Below, in pieces: positions 8,667 through 18,281 of a stretch of DNA of 64,000 nucleotides. Numbering within the stretch: the first letter of the stretch is position 1; each line of letters starts with the position of its first letter. The position numbers and the translations under genes were made by a program. The notes beneath the pieces were generated by a model that made no database searches, was not told where the DNA came from, and saw nothing but the letters and a program-made list of their open reading frames with translations. The DNA lies in contig NZ_JAEKFT010000005.1 of assembly GCF_018524365.1 (NCBI RefSeq), positions 124,001 to 188,000 of the forward strand. The letters are read 5' to 3'. Source of the DNA: Denitromonas iodatirespirans. GTDB lineage: Bacteria; Pseudomonadota; Gammaproteobacteria; Burkholderiales; Rhodocyclaceae.

Positions 8667-11600
8667 GTGGATCGCGGACTGAATATCGACAAAAAGCTCG
8701 CGCTCGTTCTATGGAGCTCGGCGCTGCTGGCCTTTGCCGTCGCGGGGGCGGGCTTGGCCTTGTTCCAGCACCTGACGCTGGAAGACCGCGCCATGCAGAT
8801 CATGCAGCCCTACGCGCAGCTGGTCTCGGTCGGCACGGACGCCGCGGTCGCTTTTGAAGACCCGCGCCGGGCGCAGGAAATCCTCGATACCTTGCGGATC
8901 AATCCACAAATCCTCGAAGCCGACATCTTCCTGGAAGACGGAAGACCCCTGGCCAGCTTTCGCCATGCCTCGAACGCCGCCCCCCGGGCCCCGCCGGACC
9001 GGGCCGATGGCGTCCACCTCGAAGACACCACGGTAGAACTCCTGCAAGGTCTGCCGCGCGGCGCGCACCTGCGTATCCGGATGAGCCTGCATCAACTCAA
9101 CGAGCAGACGCAACAGACCTTATGGATATTCGGCGCGGGCGCGCTCATCGTGCTGGCGGCCGCGCTTGGCCAACTGGCTCTGCTGCGGCGAATGATCGCC
9201 CGCCCCATCGCCTCGCTCACCGAGGCGGCGGAGCATGTGCGGACCCGCGCGGACTACACCCTTCGGGTCCCCGCCAGCGGCAACGACGAAGTGGCGCGCC
9301 TGGGCAGGAGCTTCAACGCCATGATGGACGCAATCCAGGAAAAACAGGAACTGCTCCTCGAAGCCCAACACATCGCCCATGTCGGCAACTGGTGGCACGA
9401 TCTTGAAACCGGCGAAATGTTCTGGTCGGACGAGTTCTTCCGAATCCTCGGCCGGCCACCGCAAACGCCAAGCACCGAGCTGGTGCTCGAATGCATCCAC
9501 CCCGAGGACCTCCCCGGCCTGCTGGCCGCGCTTGAGGCCTCGCCCGGCCATGGCGAAGACTTCGAAGTGGAATTCCGCATCGTCCGCCCGGACGGCGAAA
9601 TCCGCTGGGTCAGCAACCGGTGGGTGGACGTCTGCGACCAGGACGGCAAAGAGATTCGGCGCGTCGGTACGCATCAGGACATCACCGAGCAAAAGCAGGC
9701 CGCCGCCGCATTGCAAAAACTGAACCGCGAACTGCGCGCCATCAGCGAATGCAACCAGATCCTGATCCGCGCCGACGACGAGCAGTCCCTGGTCGAATCC
9801 GTTTGCCGCATCGTCTGCGACGACGCCGGCTATCGCATGGCCTGGGTGGGCTATGCCGAGCAGGACGACGCCAAGACCCTGCGACCGATTGCCCATGCCG
9901 GCGTGAAGTCCGTCTATCTGGAACAGGCCGGACTGACCTGGGCCAATACGGAATACGGACGCGGCCCGAGCGGCACCGCGATTCGCCAGGGCGCGATCGT
10001 CGTCGTCAACGACTTTGCCAGCGACCCTCGCGTGTCACCGTGGCGCGACACCGCGCTGCGACATGGTCACCGCTCGAGCATTGCCTTGCCATTGAAGGAC
10101 AGCGGCGGCCACACCTTCGGCGTGCTGAGCATCTATGCCAGCGAGACCGACGCCTTTCCCCTGGAGGAACAGCGCCTGCTCGAAGAGCTCGCCAATGACC
10201 TGGCCTTCGGCATCGTCACGCTACGCGCCCGCGAAGAACACGACCGCGCCGAAGAGCAGATCAGAATCGCCGCCACGGCCTTCGAGGCCCAGGAAGGCAT
10301 CGTCATCACCGACGTGAATCAAACGATTCTGCGCGTCAATACGGCCTTCACCGAAATCACGGGCTACACGCCCGAAGAGGTCGTGGGCGCCACGCCACGC
10401 ATTTTGAAGGCGCCGCTCCAGGACAGCGCCAGCTACGACACCATGTGGGCGTGCATTCGGCGCGAGGGCGCCTGGCAGGGAGAAATCCTCAATTCCCGCA
10501 AATGCGGCGAAGCCTACCCCGCCTGGCTGAACATCACCGCGGTAAAGAACCCCCAGGGAGAGATTACCCACTATGTCGGCACGATGACCGACATCACCGA
10601 GCGCAAGACCGCCGAAAGGAAGATCGAGCACCTGGCGTTCTACGACCTGCTCACCGATCTGCCGAACCGGCGCCTGCTCCAGGATCGGCTCCACCACGCG
10701 ATGGCGGGCAACGCCAGAAGCGGGCGAATGGGCGCCCTTCTGTTCATCGACCTGGACAACTTCAAGATCCTGAACGACACCTGCGGCCATGACGTCGGCG
10801 ACCTGCTGCTGATCGAGGTGGCTCGGCGTCTGGGCACCTGCGTGCGCGAGGGCGACACCATCTCGCGCCTCGGCGGCGACGAGTTTGTCGTGATGCTGGA
10901 GGATCTGAACGCCAACTGGTCGGAGGCGGCCACCCAGGCAAAGAGCGTCGCCGAAAAAATCCTGTCGGTGCTCAACCATCCGTACCACATTGCCGAGCGC
11001 GTACATCACAGCACGCCCAGCATCGGCGCGACCCTATTCTCCGGCGCCGACAATTCGGTGGATGAATTGCTCAAGCAGGCCGACATCGCCATGTACCAGG
11101 CCAAGACGGCAGGCCGCAACACGCTGCGCTTCTTCGATCCCGAAATGCAAGCGAACCTGGCCACCCGCGCCAATCTCGAAGCGGCGCTGCGCGCCAGCAT
11201 CACCGGCAAGAAGTTCGTCCTCCACTATCAAGCCCAGATCGATGGCCAACACGGCATCATCGGTGCCGAGGCCCTGCTCCGCTGGCGCCACCCAGAAGGC
11301 GGCATGGTGCCGCCGGGCGAGTTCATCCCCCTGGCCGAGGACACCGGCCTGATCGTGCCCATTGGCCAGTGGGTGCTCGAATCCGCCTGCGAACAACTTG
11401 CCGACTGGGCGCGCGACCCGCGCAAGCGACATCTGCTCCTGGCCGTCAACGTGAGCGTTCGGCAGTTCCGCCAACCGGATTTCGTCGCGTCTGTGCACCA
11501 GGCCTTGACCCGTGCCGGTGCGCCGGCTACCCAGCTCAAGCTCGAATTGACCGAAAGCCTGGTGCTCGACGACATCGACGACTCCATCGACAAGATGCGC

Positions 11601-11930
11601 ACACTCAAGGAACTCGGCGTGGGCTTCTCCATGGACGACTTCGGCACCGGATACTCATCGCTCTCCTACCTGACCCGACTCCCGCTCGACCAGCTCAAGA
11701 TCGACCAATCCTTCATCCGCAATCTGCCCGACAGTGCCAGCGACGCCGTCGTGGTCCAGACCATCATCACGCTCGCCAGGAGCCTGGGCCTGTCGGTCAT
11801 CGCGGAAGGCGTGGAAACCGAAGCCCAGCGCAGCTTCCTCGCCCGGTACGGCTGCCCGACCTACCAGGGCTACCTGTTCAGCAAGCCGATCGAGCTGGCC
11901 GCCTTCGAAGCCTTGCTGCCCCTGGATTGA
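8667..11930 (+). CDS. Membrane CHASE8-HAMP-PAS-GAF-PAS-GGDEF-EAL protein
   Basis: A 1087-aa c-di-GMP enzyme starting with GTG. Helix 1 (about 12-34) and helix 2 (about 150-172) bracket a periplasmic CHASE8-like domain as in YfiN. Then come HAMP (about 173-225), PAS (about 235-345), GAF (about 365-520) and PAS (about 535-650). The cyclase domain has intact GGDEF at 736-740 and an RxxD product-inhibition site at 727-730. The phosphodiesterase domain has EALLRW at 868-873, the NVS motif with N928, DDFGTG at 990-995, K1011 and the E1047 motif, so both activities look intact. By analogy with YfiNR, the adjacent YfiR-like protein should bind the CHASE8 domain. Net output cannot be predicted. Confidence 0.93.
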   Translation: MDRGLNIDKKLALVLWSSALLAFAVAGAGLALFQHLTLEDRAMQIMQPYAQLVSVGTDAAVAFEDPRRAQEILDTLRINPQILEADIFLEDGRPLASFRHASNAAPRAPPDRADGVHLEDTTVELLQGLPRGAHLRIRMSLHQLNEQTQQTLWIFGAGALIVLAAALGQLALLRRMIARPIASLTEAAEHVRTRADYTLRVPASGNDEVARLGRSFNAMMDAIQEKQELLLEAQHIAHVGNWWHDLETGEMFWSDEFFRILGRPPQTPSTELVLECIHPEDLPGLLAALEASPGHGEDFEVEFRIVRPDGEIRWVSNRWVDVCDQDGKEIRRVGTHQDITEQKQAAAALQKLNRELRAISECNQILIRADDEQSLVESVCRIVCDDAGYRMAWVGYAEQDDAKTLRPIAHAGVKSVYLEQAGLTWANTEYGRGPSGTAIRQGAIVVVNDFASDPRVSPWRDTALRHGHRSSIALPLKDSGGHTFGVLSIYASETDAFPLEEQRLLEELANDLAFGIVTLRAREEHDRAEEQIRIAATAFEAQEGIVITDVNQTILRVNTAFTEITGYTPEEVVGATPRILKAPLQDSASYDTMWACIRREGAWQGEILNSRKCGEAYPAWLNITAVKNPQGEITHYVGTMTDITERKTAERKIEHLAFYDLLTDLPNRRLLQDRLHHAMAGNARSGRMGALLFIDLDNFKILNDTCGHDVGDLLLIEVARRLGTCVREGDTISRLGGDEFVVMLEDLNANWSEAATQAKSVAEKILSVLNHPYHIAERVHHSTPSIGATLFSGADNSVDELLKQADIAMYQAKTAGRNTLRFFDPEMQANLATRANLEAALRASITGKKFVLHYQAQIDGQHGIIGAEALLRWRHPEGGMVPPGEFIPLAEDTGLIVPIGQWVLESACEQLADWARDPRKRHLLLAVNVSVRQFRQPDFVASVHQALTRAGAPATQLKLELTESLVLDDIDDSIDKMRTLKELGVGFSMDDFGTGYSSLSYLTRLPLDQLKIDQSFIRNLPDSASDAVVVQTIITLARSLGLSVIAEGVETEAQRSFLARYGCPTYQGYLFSKPIELAAFEALLPLD

Positions 11931-12170
11931 ATCCGATCGCGGAAGCGCGGCCAAGGCGGGGCATTTTCAGCGGCTGACGGCAAACCCCGAACTTGGCGCG
12001 CCGACGACAAGGCCCCCCAGGCTGCGAGCCGGCGCTTGCAATCCTCTCGCAGCGCCCTCACCTGATTGCTGCCGGCGCCCGACCCGGGCGAGCTGGCCAC
12101 CATGCGATTTCTCCGGGCGGACCCCAGCCCCCACGGCGGCGGCACCGCCAACATTTTCCGGGAGCTCCGA

Positions 12171-12608
12171 ATGTCGAACACCTCTTCCCGCGTCGTCTGC
12201 CCGCACTGCCACGCGGTCAACCGCATTCCCGTGCAACGCCTGGGGGACGGCCCGCGCTGCGGCCGCTGCAAGGCGGCCGTGATCGAGGCTCGGCCGATCA
12301 GCGCCAATGGCGCGGACTTCGACCGCCATCTGGTCAATGACGACCTGCCGCTGGTGGTGGATTTCTGGGCCCCCTGGTGCGGCCCGTGCCGCGCCATGGC
12401 GCCGGCCTTCGAGGCCGCCGCGCGCGAGCTGGCGCCCGGCGTGCGTCTGTTGAAGGTCAGTACCGAAGAGGAACAGGGGCTCGCCGCCCGCTATAACATC
12501 CGCAGCATCCCGACCCTGGTCGCCTTTCGCGGTGGGCGCGAGGTGGCACGGATCAGCGGCGCCATGGACGCACCGCGCCTTACCAAATGGGTGCGGGAAA
12601 ACACCTGA
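12171..12608 (+). CDS. trxC: Thioredoxin 2 (zinc-binding)
   Basis: A 145-aa cytoplasmic disulfide reductase of the TrxC type. The N-terminal zinc ribbon has two CxxC pairs (VCPHCHA and RCGRCKA), followed by the thioredoxin fold with the active site WAPWCGPCRAM and the cis-proline loop SIPTLV. The frame is open upstream, but ATG 12171 has GGGAG 7 nt before it and gives the normal length. The C-terminus faces the convergent kinase gene, 12 bp away. The 240 bp upstream, after the EAL gene, hold no recognised gene. Confidence 0.95.
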   Translation: MSNTSSRVVCPHCHAVNRIPVQRLGDGPRCGRCKAAVIEARPISANGADFDRHLVNDDLPLVVDFWAPWCGPCRAMAPAFEAAARELAPGVRLLKVSTEEEQGLAARYNIRSIPTLVAFRGGREVARISGAMDAPRLTKWVRENT

Positions 12609-12620
12609 GCAGCAGGTGCT

Positions 12621-13982
12621 TCAGTCGTCCACCAGTTGCAGGTCGGCACCCGGCGCCAGGGCGGTGCCGCGGGCGGCGACCGGCGCGCTCTTGGCCAGTT
12701 CGGCCGACAGGATGGCCAGGCGCTTGGTCATGGCGGTGGTCAGGCGGCGGCGGAAGAGATCCTGGCTCTCGTCGGTGGACAAGGCCAGCGCCGCCGGGTT
12801 GATCTCCAGGTAAGTGGTCTCGGCCAGCGTGACCACCGTATACAGGTGCTTGTGGTCCAACTCGTCGAGGTAGGCGGTTTCGCCGAACACCTCGTCGTCG
12901 CCCAGCTCGACGATGCGCCGGCCGGACACCGACAATTCGATCTTGCCCTCGATGATCAGGCCGAAGCGCTGGTCCTGGTCACCTTCGCGCATCAGCGTGG
13001 TGTTGGCCTTGACCGTCCGCCAACTGGATATGCGCAGCGCCTCCCACAGATCGATGTCGTCGAACTCGGTGAAGAAGGTCAGTTTGCGCAGGGTCGAAAA
13101 CTGGCTGGTATCGGGCGGCAACAGGTTGTCGTCTACCAGCTGGTAGCGCACCGCCGACAGATCCTTGGCAAACTCGGCGCCGTTCTTGTAGCGCGAGTAA
13201 AGGTCCTTTTCGAGCGCCTTGCGGATGACCCGGTCCATCAGCTCGGGCAGGTCGGGCAGCAGTTGGGTGACCGCGGGCGGATCGGCGTTGATGATCTTGT
13301 AGATCAGCTGGGCCGGGTTCTTGGCGCGAAACGGCAGGCGGCCGGTGAGCATGTGGAACAGCACCACGCCAAGCGAGTAGAGATCGGTCTTCTGGTTGAG
13401 CGGATAGCTCTTGATCTGCTCCGGCGACATATAGGCCGGCGAGCCGACGCCCATGATGAAGGTCGAATCGGTGTCGACCTTCTTGTTGATGTTCATGGCC
13501 AGGCCGAAATCGGTGATCTTGACGTTGTCTTTCTCGTCCACAAGGATGTTGGCCGGCTTGATGTCCCGGTGCACCACCCCCTGGCGATAGGCGTAGTCGA
13601 GCGCCATGCAGCACTTGAAGACGATGCCGATGGCCCGGTGCACCGGCAGCAGATGGGCGAAGGTGCAGAAGCGCTCGAGCGACTCGCCCGGGAAATACTC
13701 CATCACCACATAGGCTTCGTTGGTCCCGACCACGCCCTCGAAGATGCGGATGATGTGCGGATGGTTGAGTCGACTGGCCACCGCCCGCTCCGCCTTGAGC
13801 AGCTTGATCAGCCGGCGATTCCACTTCGCCTCGTCCTTGGACTTGTCGTCGAAGCGGATGTATTTGAGGGCCACCGGTTCCGGATAGTCGGGGCTTTCGG
13901 CCAGGTAGACCGTCGCGGTCGCGCCTCGCCCCAGCTCTCGGACAATCCGGAAATTCCCGATCTGTGTCGGGATATCGTTCAT
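12621..13982 (-). CDS. Hanks-type Ser/Thr kinase fused to a cyclic-nucleotide-binding-like domain
   Basis: A 453-aa soluble protein. Residues about 11-280 form a eukaryotic-like kinase: glycine loop GRGATATVY at 18-26, K40, HRDIKPAN at 138-145, DFG at 158-160 and SPAYMSPEQ in the activation segment. Residues about 298-415 resemble a Crp-type nucleotide-binding domain, with FGETAYLDEL at 366-375. The Arg that normally contacts the cyclic phosphate is not where expected (DHKHLYTV follows), so binding of cAMP or cGMP is doubtful. No membrane segment or PASTA repeats are present. The start is set by GGAGGA 6 nt before ATG 13982. It is divergent from grpE. Confidence 0.9.
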   Translation of the reverse strand: MNDIPTQIGNFRIVRELGRGATATVYLAESPDYPEPVALKYIRFDDKSKDEAKWNRRLIKLLKAERAVASRLNHPHIIRIFEGVVGTNEAYVVMEYFPGESLERFCTFAHLLPVHRAIGIVFKCCMALDYAYRQGVVHRDIKPANILVDEKDNVKITDFGLAMNINKKVDTDSTFIMGVGSPAYMSPEQIKSYPLNQKTDLYSLGVVLFHMLTGRLPFRAKNPAQLIYKIINADPPAVTQLLPDLPELMDRVIRKALEKDLYSRYKNGAEFAKDLSAVRYQLVDDNLLPPDTSQFSTLRKLTFFTEFDDIDLWEALRISSWRTVKANTTLMREGDQDQRFGLIIEGKIELSVSGRRIVELGDDEVFGETAYLDELDHKHLYTVVTLAETTYLEINPAALALSTDESQDLFRRRLTTAMTKRLAILSAELAKSAPVAARGTALAPGADLQLVDD

Positions 13983-14110
13983 TGAAATCCTCCGTCCCAC
14001 CCGGTGCGTCGATCATCGGGCACCGTATCTGATGCGCATCATTATGCCCCCGCCGGCCACGCTTGATGCAAATCGCCGTATGGCGGCCGGAAGAAATTTC
14101 CCCCGCACGA

Positions 14111-14138
14111 CTTGAAATCCACCGCCCCGCCCCCAGCT
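14111..14138 (+). promoter_or_regulatory. Sigma-32-like heat-shock promoter of grpE-dnaK-dnaJ
   Basis: CTTGAAA at 14111-14117, then a 13-bp spacer, then CCCCAGCT at 14131-14138. This closely follows the RpoH consensus (CTTGAAA, 13-17 bp, CCCCATNT), and the grpE start is about 40 bp downstream. No CIRCE repeat accompanies it. Confidence 0.7.
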
Positions 14139-14179
14139 AGGCCAGCATTCGCCAACTCACCCCGCATCAGGATCGATCC

Positions 14180-14767
14180 ATGCAACAGAAACCGACGCCC
14201 GACGCCCCCGAGCAAACGCCGGCCATCGACGTCCAGACCACTGAAACCGCATCCACCGCGCCGGCGCCTGACGCTGCGCAGGCCCAAAACCAGGCCGACG
14301 TCATGCCCAGCCTGCAGGAATCCTTGCGCCAGGCCGAGCTGCAAGCCAGCGAGCACCACGACGCCTGGCTGCGCGCCAAGGCCGAGACCGAGAACGTGCG
14401 CCGCCGCGCGCAGGAAGATATCGCCAAGGCCAGCAAGTTCGCGGCCGAAAAATTCGCCCAGGCCATGCTGCCGGTCAAGGACAGCCTCGAAGCCGCCCTC
14501 GCCGCTGAGAACAGCACGGTCGAGAACCTGCGCAACGGCGTCGAGCTGACGCTCAAGCAACTGAGCTCGGCCTTCGACGGTGCCGGCCTGACGGTGATCG
14601 ACCCGATGGGCGAAAAATTCGACCCCAACCTGCACCAGGCCATCAGCGCCCAGCCGCACGATGGCGAGCCCAATCGCGTCATCACCGTGCTCCAGCGCGG
14701 CTACGCCCTGCACGAGCGCGTCATCCGCCCAGCGCTGGTGATCGTATCGGCGCCCAAGGCGGGTTGA
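14180..14767 (+). CDS. grpE: Nucleotide exchange factor GrpE
   Basis: GrpE releases ADP from DnaK and acts as a thermosensor. The 195-aa protein has an Ala/Pro/Gln-rich unstructured start, a long helix (residues about 48-95, with AELQASEHHDAWLRAKAETENVRRRAQED) and the C-terminal beta domain with GLTVIDPMGEKFDPNLHQAI and GYALHERVIRPALVIVS. It heads the chaperone operon behind a sigma-32-like promoter; dnaK follows after 87 bp. Confidence 0.97.
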   Translation: MQQKPTPDAPEQTPAIDVQTTETASTAPAPDAAQAQNQADVMPSLQESLRQAELQASEHHDAWLRAKAETENVRRRAQEDIAKASKFAAEKFAQAMLPVKDSLEAALAAENSTVENLRNGVELTLKQLSSAFDGAGLTVIDPMGEKFDPNLHQAISAQPHDGEPNRVITVLQRGYALHERVIRPALVIVSAPKAG

Positions 14768-14854
14768 ATTCCGGGGCCTCGCCCCCACTTCTGATTGCAG
14801 CAGCGGACCGGACGACCGGCCCGGACAGACAAGAATCTCGTTAAAGGAACCATC

Positions 14855-16783
14855 ATGGGAAAGATCATCGGTATCGACCTGGGCACCACCAACAGCTGCG
14901 TTTCCGTCATGGAAGCCGGCAAGCCCAAGGTCATTGAAAACTCCGAAGGCGCGCGCACCACGCCGTCCGTCGTCGCCTACGCCGAAGACGGCGAGATCCT
15001 GTGCGGCGCGCCGGCCAAGCGCCAGGCCGTCACCAACGCCAAGAACACGCTGTTTGCCATCAAGCGCCTGATCGGCCGCCGCTTCGAAGAGAAAGAAGTG
15101 CAGAAGGACATCGCGATGATGCCCTACACCATCGCCAAGGCCGACAACGGCGACGCCTGGGTGGAAGTGCGCGGCAAGAAGATCGCCCCGCCTCAGGTCT
15201 CCGCCGAAGTGCTGCGCAAGATGAAGAAGACCGCCGAAGACTACCTCGGCGAAGAAGTGACCGAAGCGGTCATTACCGTGCCGGCCTACTTCAACGACAG
15301 CCAGCGCCAGGCCACCAAGGACGCCGGCAAGATCGCCGGCCTCGAAGTCAAGCGCATCATCAACGAGCCGACCGCGGCCGCGCTGGCCTTCGGCATGGAC
15401 AAGAAGCCGGGCGACTCCAAGGTGGCCGTGTATGACCTCGGCGGCGGCACTTTCGACATCTCGATCATCGAGATCGCCGACCTCGACGGCGAGCACCAGT
15501 TCGAAGTGCTGGCCACCAACGGCGACACCTTCCTGGGCGGCGAAGACTTCGACCAGCGCATCATCGACTACATCGTCACCGAGTTCAAAAAGGAACAGGG
15601 CGTCGATCTGAAGAACGACGTGCTGGCCCTGCAGCGCCTGAAGGAAGCCGCCGAAAAAGCCAAGATCGAGCTCTCCTCCAGCACCCAGACCGAAGTCAAC
15701 CTGCCCTATATCACGGCCGACGCCTCCGGCCCGAAGCACCTGGCCGTCAAGATCACCCGCGCCAAGTTCGAGTCGCTGGTCGAAGAGTTGGTCGCCCGCA
15801 CCATCGAGCCGTGCCGTGTCGCAATCAAGGACGCCGGCCTGAAGGTGACGGATATCGACGATGTGATCCTGGTCGGCGGCCAAACCCGCATGCCCATGGT
15901 GCAGGCCAAGGTCAAGGAGTTCTTCGGCAAGGAAGCGCGCCGCGATGTGAACCCGGACGAAGCCGTGGCCATCGGCGCCTCGATCCAGGGCGGCGTGTTG
16001 CAAGGTGAAGTGAAGGACGTGTTGCTGCTCGACGTCAGCCCGCTGTCGCTGGGGATCGAGACCATGGGCGGCGTGATGACCAAGCTGATCCAGAAGAACA
16101 CCACCATCCCGACCAAGGCCAGCCAGGTGTTCTCGACCGCCGAGGACAACCAGAACGCAGTGACCATCCACGTGCTGCAAGGCGAGCGCGAAATGGCCGT
16201 TGGCAACAAGAGCCTGGGCCAGTTCAACCTGTCCGACATCCCGCCGGCGCCGCGCGGTATGCCGCAGATCGAGGTCACCTTCGACATCGACGCCAACGGC
16301 ATCCTGCACGTGTCGGCCAAGGACAAGGCCACCGGCAAGGAAAACAAGATCACCATCAAGGCCAACTCGGGTCTCTCTGACGAGGAAGTCGAGCGCATGG
16401 TGCGCGACGCCGAGGCGCATGCCGAGGAGGACAAGAAGGCGCACGAACTGGTCGACGCCCGCAACGCCTGCGACACGCTGGTGCACTCGATCAAGAAGGC
16501 GCTGGCCGAACATGGCGACAAGATCGATGCCGACGAGAAAGGCAAGATCGAAGCGGCCATCACCGACGCCGAAGAAGCGATGAAGTCCAACGACAAGGAC
16601 ACCATCGTGGCCAAGACCGAAGCCCTCGGCCAGGTCAGCCAGAAGCTCGGCGAGAAGATGTATGCCGACGCCCAGGCCCAGGCCGGCGCAGCCGGTGGCG
16701 CCGAAGGCGGTCAGAGCAGCAAGGCGGCCGACGACGACGTGGTCGATGCCGAGTTCACGGAAGTGCAGGACGACAAGAAGTAA
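14855..16783 (+). CDS. dnaK: Chaperone DnaK (Hsp70)
   Basis: A 642-aa ATP-dependent chaperone. The N-terminus [20 protein letters not shown], the phosphate loop [26 protein letters not shown] and the interdomain linker [19 protein letters not shown] are all present, as are the substrate-binding domain and the acidic tail ending [17 protein letters not shown], which is typical of proteobacterial DnaK. The start follows AAAGGA; an upstream in-frame ATG at 14795 would add 20 unlikely residues. It sits between grpE and dnaJ. Confidence 0.99.
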   Translation: MGKIIGIDLGTTNSCVSVMEAGKPKVIENSEGARTTPSVVAYAEDGEILCGAPAKRQAVTNAKNTLFAIKRLIGRRFEEKEVQKDIAMMPYTIAKADNGDAWVEVRGKKIAPPQVSAEVLRKMKKTAEDYLGEEVTEAVITVPAYFNDSQRQATKDAGKIAGLEVKRIINEPTAAALAFGMDKKPGDSKVAVYDLGGGTFDISIIEIADLDGEHQFEVLATNGDTFLGGEDFDQRIIDYIVTEFKKEQGVDLKNDVLALQRLKEAAEKAKIELSSSTQTEVNLPYITADASGPKHLAVKITRAKFESLVEELVARTIEPCRVAIKDAGLKVTDIDDVILVGGQTRMPMVQAKVKEFFGKEARRDVNPDEAVAIGASIQGGVLQGEVKDVLLLDVSPLSLGIETMGGVMTKLIQKNTTIPTKASQVFSTAEDNQNAVTIHVLQGEREMAVGNKSLGQFNLSDIPPAPRGMPQIEVTFDIDANGILHVSAKDKATGKENKITIKANSGLSDEEVERMVRDAEAHAEEDKKAHELVDARNACDTLVHSIKKALAEHGDKIDADEKGKIEAAITDAEEAMKSNDKDTIVAKTEALGQVSQKLGEKMYADAQAQAGAAGGAEGGQSSKAADDDVVDAEFTEVQDDKK

Positions 16784-16814
16784 TCCGGTCCCTCGCGACA
16801 TCCGGCCGGGCCGT

Positions 16815-16831
16815 GCTGCACGCTGTGCAGC
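16815..16831 (+). other. Stem-loop between dnaK and dnaJ
   Basis: GCTGCAC and GTGCAGC form a perfect 7-bp stem with a 3-nt loop, flanked by further complementary GC tracts (GGCCGG near 16804 and CCGGCC near 16837). There is no U-run, so it is more likely an mRNA processing or stability element, or a partial attenuator lowering dnaJ expression relative to dnaK, than a full terminator. Confidence 0.45.
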
Positions 16832-16869
16832 GCAGTCCGGCCTTTCCACGACAGAGCTGATACACGACC

Positions 16870-17985
16870 ATGGCCAAGCGCGACTACTACGAAATTCTCG
16901 GCGTCAATCGCGACGTCTCCGACGCCGATCTCAAAAAGGCTTATCGCAAGCTGGCGATGAAGTTTCACCCGGACCGCAATCCGGACAGCAAGGATGCCGA
17001 AGAGCACTTCAAGGAAGTGAAGGAGGCCTACGAGGTCCTGTCCGAACCGGACAAGCGCGCCGCCTACGACCGCTACGGCCATGCCGGCGTCGACCCGAGC
17101 ATGGGGGCCGGCGGCGGCCACGGCTTCGAGGGCTTCGGCGATGCCTTCGGCGACATCTTCGGCGACATCTTCGGTGGCGGGCGCGGCGGGCGCTCCAACG
17201 TCTATCGCGGCGCCGACCTGCGCTACAACCTCGAGATCACCCTCGAAGAAGCCGCCCGCGGCGCCGAGAAGACCATCCGCATCCCCACCCAGGAGCGCTG
17301 CGACAGCTGCGGCGGCAGCGGCGCCAAGCCCGGCACCCAAGCCAAGCCCTGCCCCACCTGCGGCGGCGCCGGCCAGGTGCGCATCCAGCAAGGCTTCTTC
17401 TCGATCCAGCAGACCTGCCCGAAATGCCACGGCTCGGGCTCCTATATTCCCGACCCCTGCAGCACCTGCCATGGTGCCGGCCGGGTCAAGAAGCAGAAGA
17501 CACTGGAAGTGAAGATCCCCGCCGGCATCGACGAAGGCATGCGCCTGCGTCACGGCGGCCATGGCGAGCCGGGCATCAACGGCGGCCCGTCCGGCGACCT
17601 CTATGTCGAGATCCACATCAAGCCGCATGCGGTGTTTCAGCGCGAAGGCGACGATCTGCATTGCGAGATGCCGATCGACTTCGCCACCGCGGCACTCGGC
17701 GGCGACATCGAGATCCCGACGCTGGATGGCATGGCCCGCATCAAGGTGCCCGCCGAAACGCAGACCGGCAAGGTCTTCCGCCTGCGCGGTAAGGGCATCC
17801 GCAATGTGCGCTCGCACATGCAGGGCGACCTGATGTGCCATGTGCTGGTCGAAACGCCGGTGAAACTGACCGATCGCCAGCGCGAACTGCTCGAAGAGTT
17901 CCAGCGCATCGGCGCCGAAAACGCCGACCGCCAGAACCCCAAGGCCAAGTCCTGGATGGACAAGGTCAAGGATTTCTTCCAGTAA
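16870..17985 (+). CDS. dnaJ: Co-chaperone DnaJ (Hsp40)
   Basis: DnaJ delivers substrates to DnaK and stimulates its ATPase. The 371-aa protein has the J domain with HPD (KFHPDRNPD near residue 33), a Gly/Phe-rich region (residues about 75-110), four zinc-finger repeats ([32 protein letters not shown]) and the two C-terminal beta-sandwich domains. Third gene of the grpE-dnaK-dnaJ operon, 86 bp after dnaK. Confidence 0.99.
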   Translation: MAKRDYYEILGVNRDVSDADLKKAYRKLAMKFHPDRNPDSKDAEEHFKEVKEAYEVLSEPDKRAAYDRYGHAGVDPSMGAGGGHGFEGFGDAFGDIFGDIFGGGRGGRSNVYRGADLRYNLEITLEEAARGAEKTIRIPTQERCDSCGGSGAKPGTQAKPCPTCGGAGQVRIQQGFFSIQQTCPKCHGSGSYIPDPCSTCHGAGRVKKQKTLEVKIPAGIDEGMRLRHGGHGEPGINGGPSGDLYVEIHIKPHAVFQREGDDLHCEMPIDFATAALGGDIEIPTLDGMARIKVPAETQTGKVFRLRGKGIRNVRSHMQGDLMCHVLVETPVKLTDRQRELLEEFQRIGAENADRQNPKAKSWMDKVKDFFQ

Positions 17986-17992
17986 GCCTTCC

Positions 17993-18017
17993 CGGGGCGG
18001 CCGCTCGCGCCGCCCCG
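17993..18017 (+). terminator. GC-rich hairpin after dnaJ
   Basis: CGGGGCGGC pairs with GCCGCCCCG (9-bp perfect stem, 7-nt loop) starting 8 bp after the dnaJ stop. No T-run follows, so it may be an imperfect intrinsic terminator or an RNA 3-prime-end stabiliser. The rest of the gap to 18281 holds no gene I recognise; an open frame from 18111 lacks a ribosome site and runs on as antisense to the next gene. Confidence 0.5.
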
Positions 18018-18281
18018 ACTGCCGCCCGGCAACCCCAAGTAGGTGCCGATCGCGCTGAACGGCGGCGGCGAAAAGGGGCCCACATCGGCCCGAGCCCCGG
18101 CACAACGGCGATGAAGATTTTCGGCAAAGCTGGCATGGTGCCGCTGGTGGGCACCATCAGCGGCACCGACTCGCTGCGCGCGCCGGTCAATCGCTACATG
18201 TTCAAGCTGCGCGCCAGCGACGCAGGCGAGACGACTGTCGCCGTCAGCCCGACCACTTCGGCTCTCCTGCGCCAGGACGGT

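Noticed and set aside
14042-16849. Very long minus-strand open frame across grpE and dnaK (about 935 codons)
   Set aside because: It is antisense to two certain genes. Its translation is rich in Gly/Leu/Val/Asp-type shadow composition and has no recognisable domain. Long empty frames are expected opposite GC-rich genes.
18111-18281. Possible short plus-strand gene starting MKIFGKAGMVPLVG
   Set aside because: No ribosome site, no family recognised, and the frame runs on for hundreds of bases as antisense to the Crp/Fnr gene.
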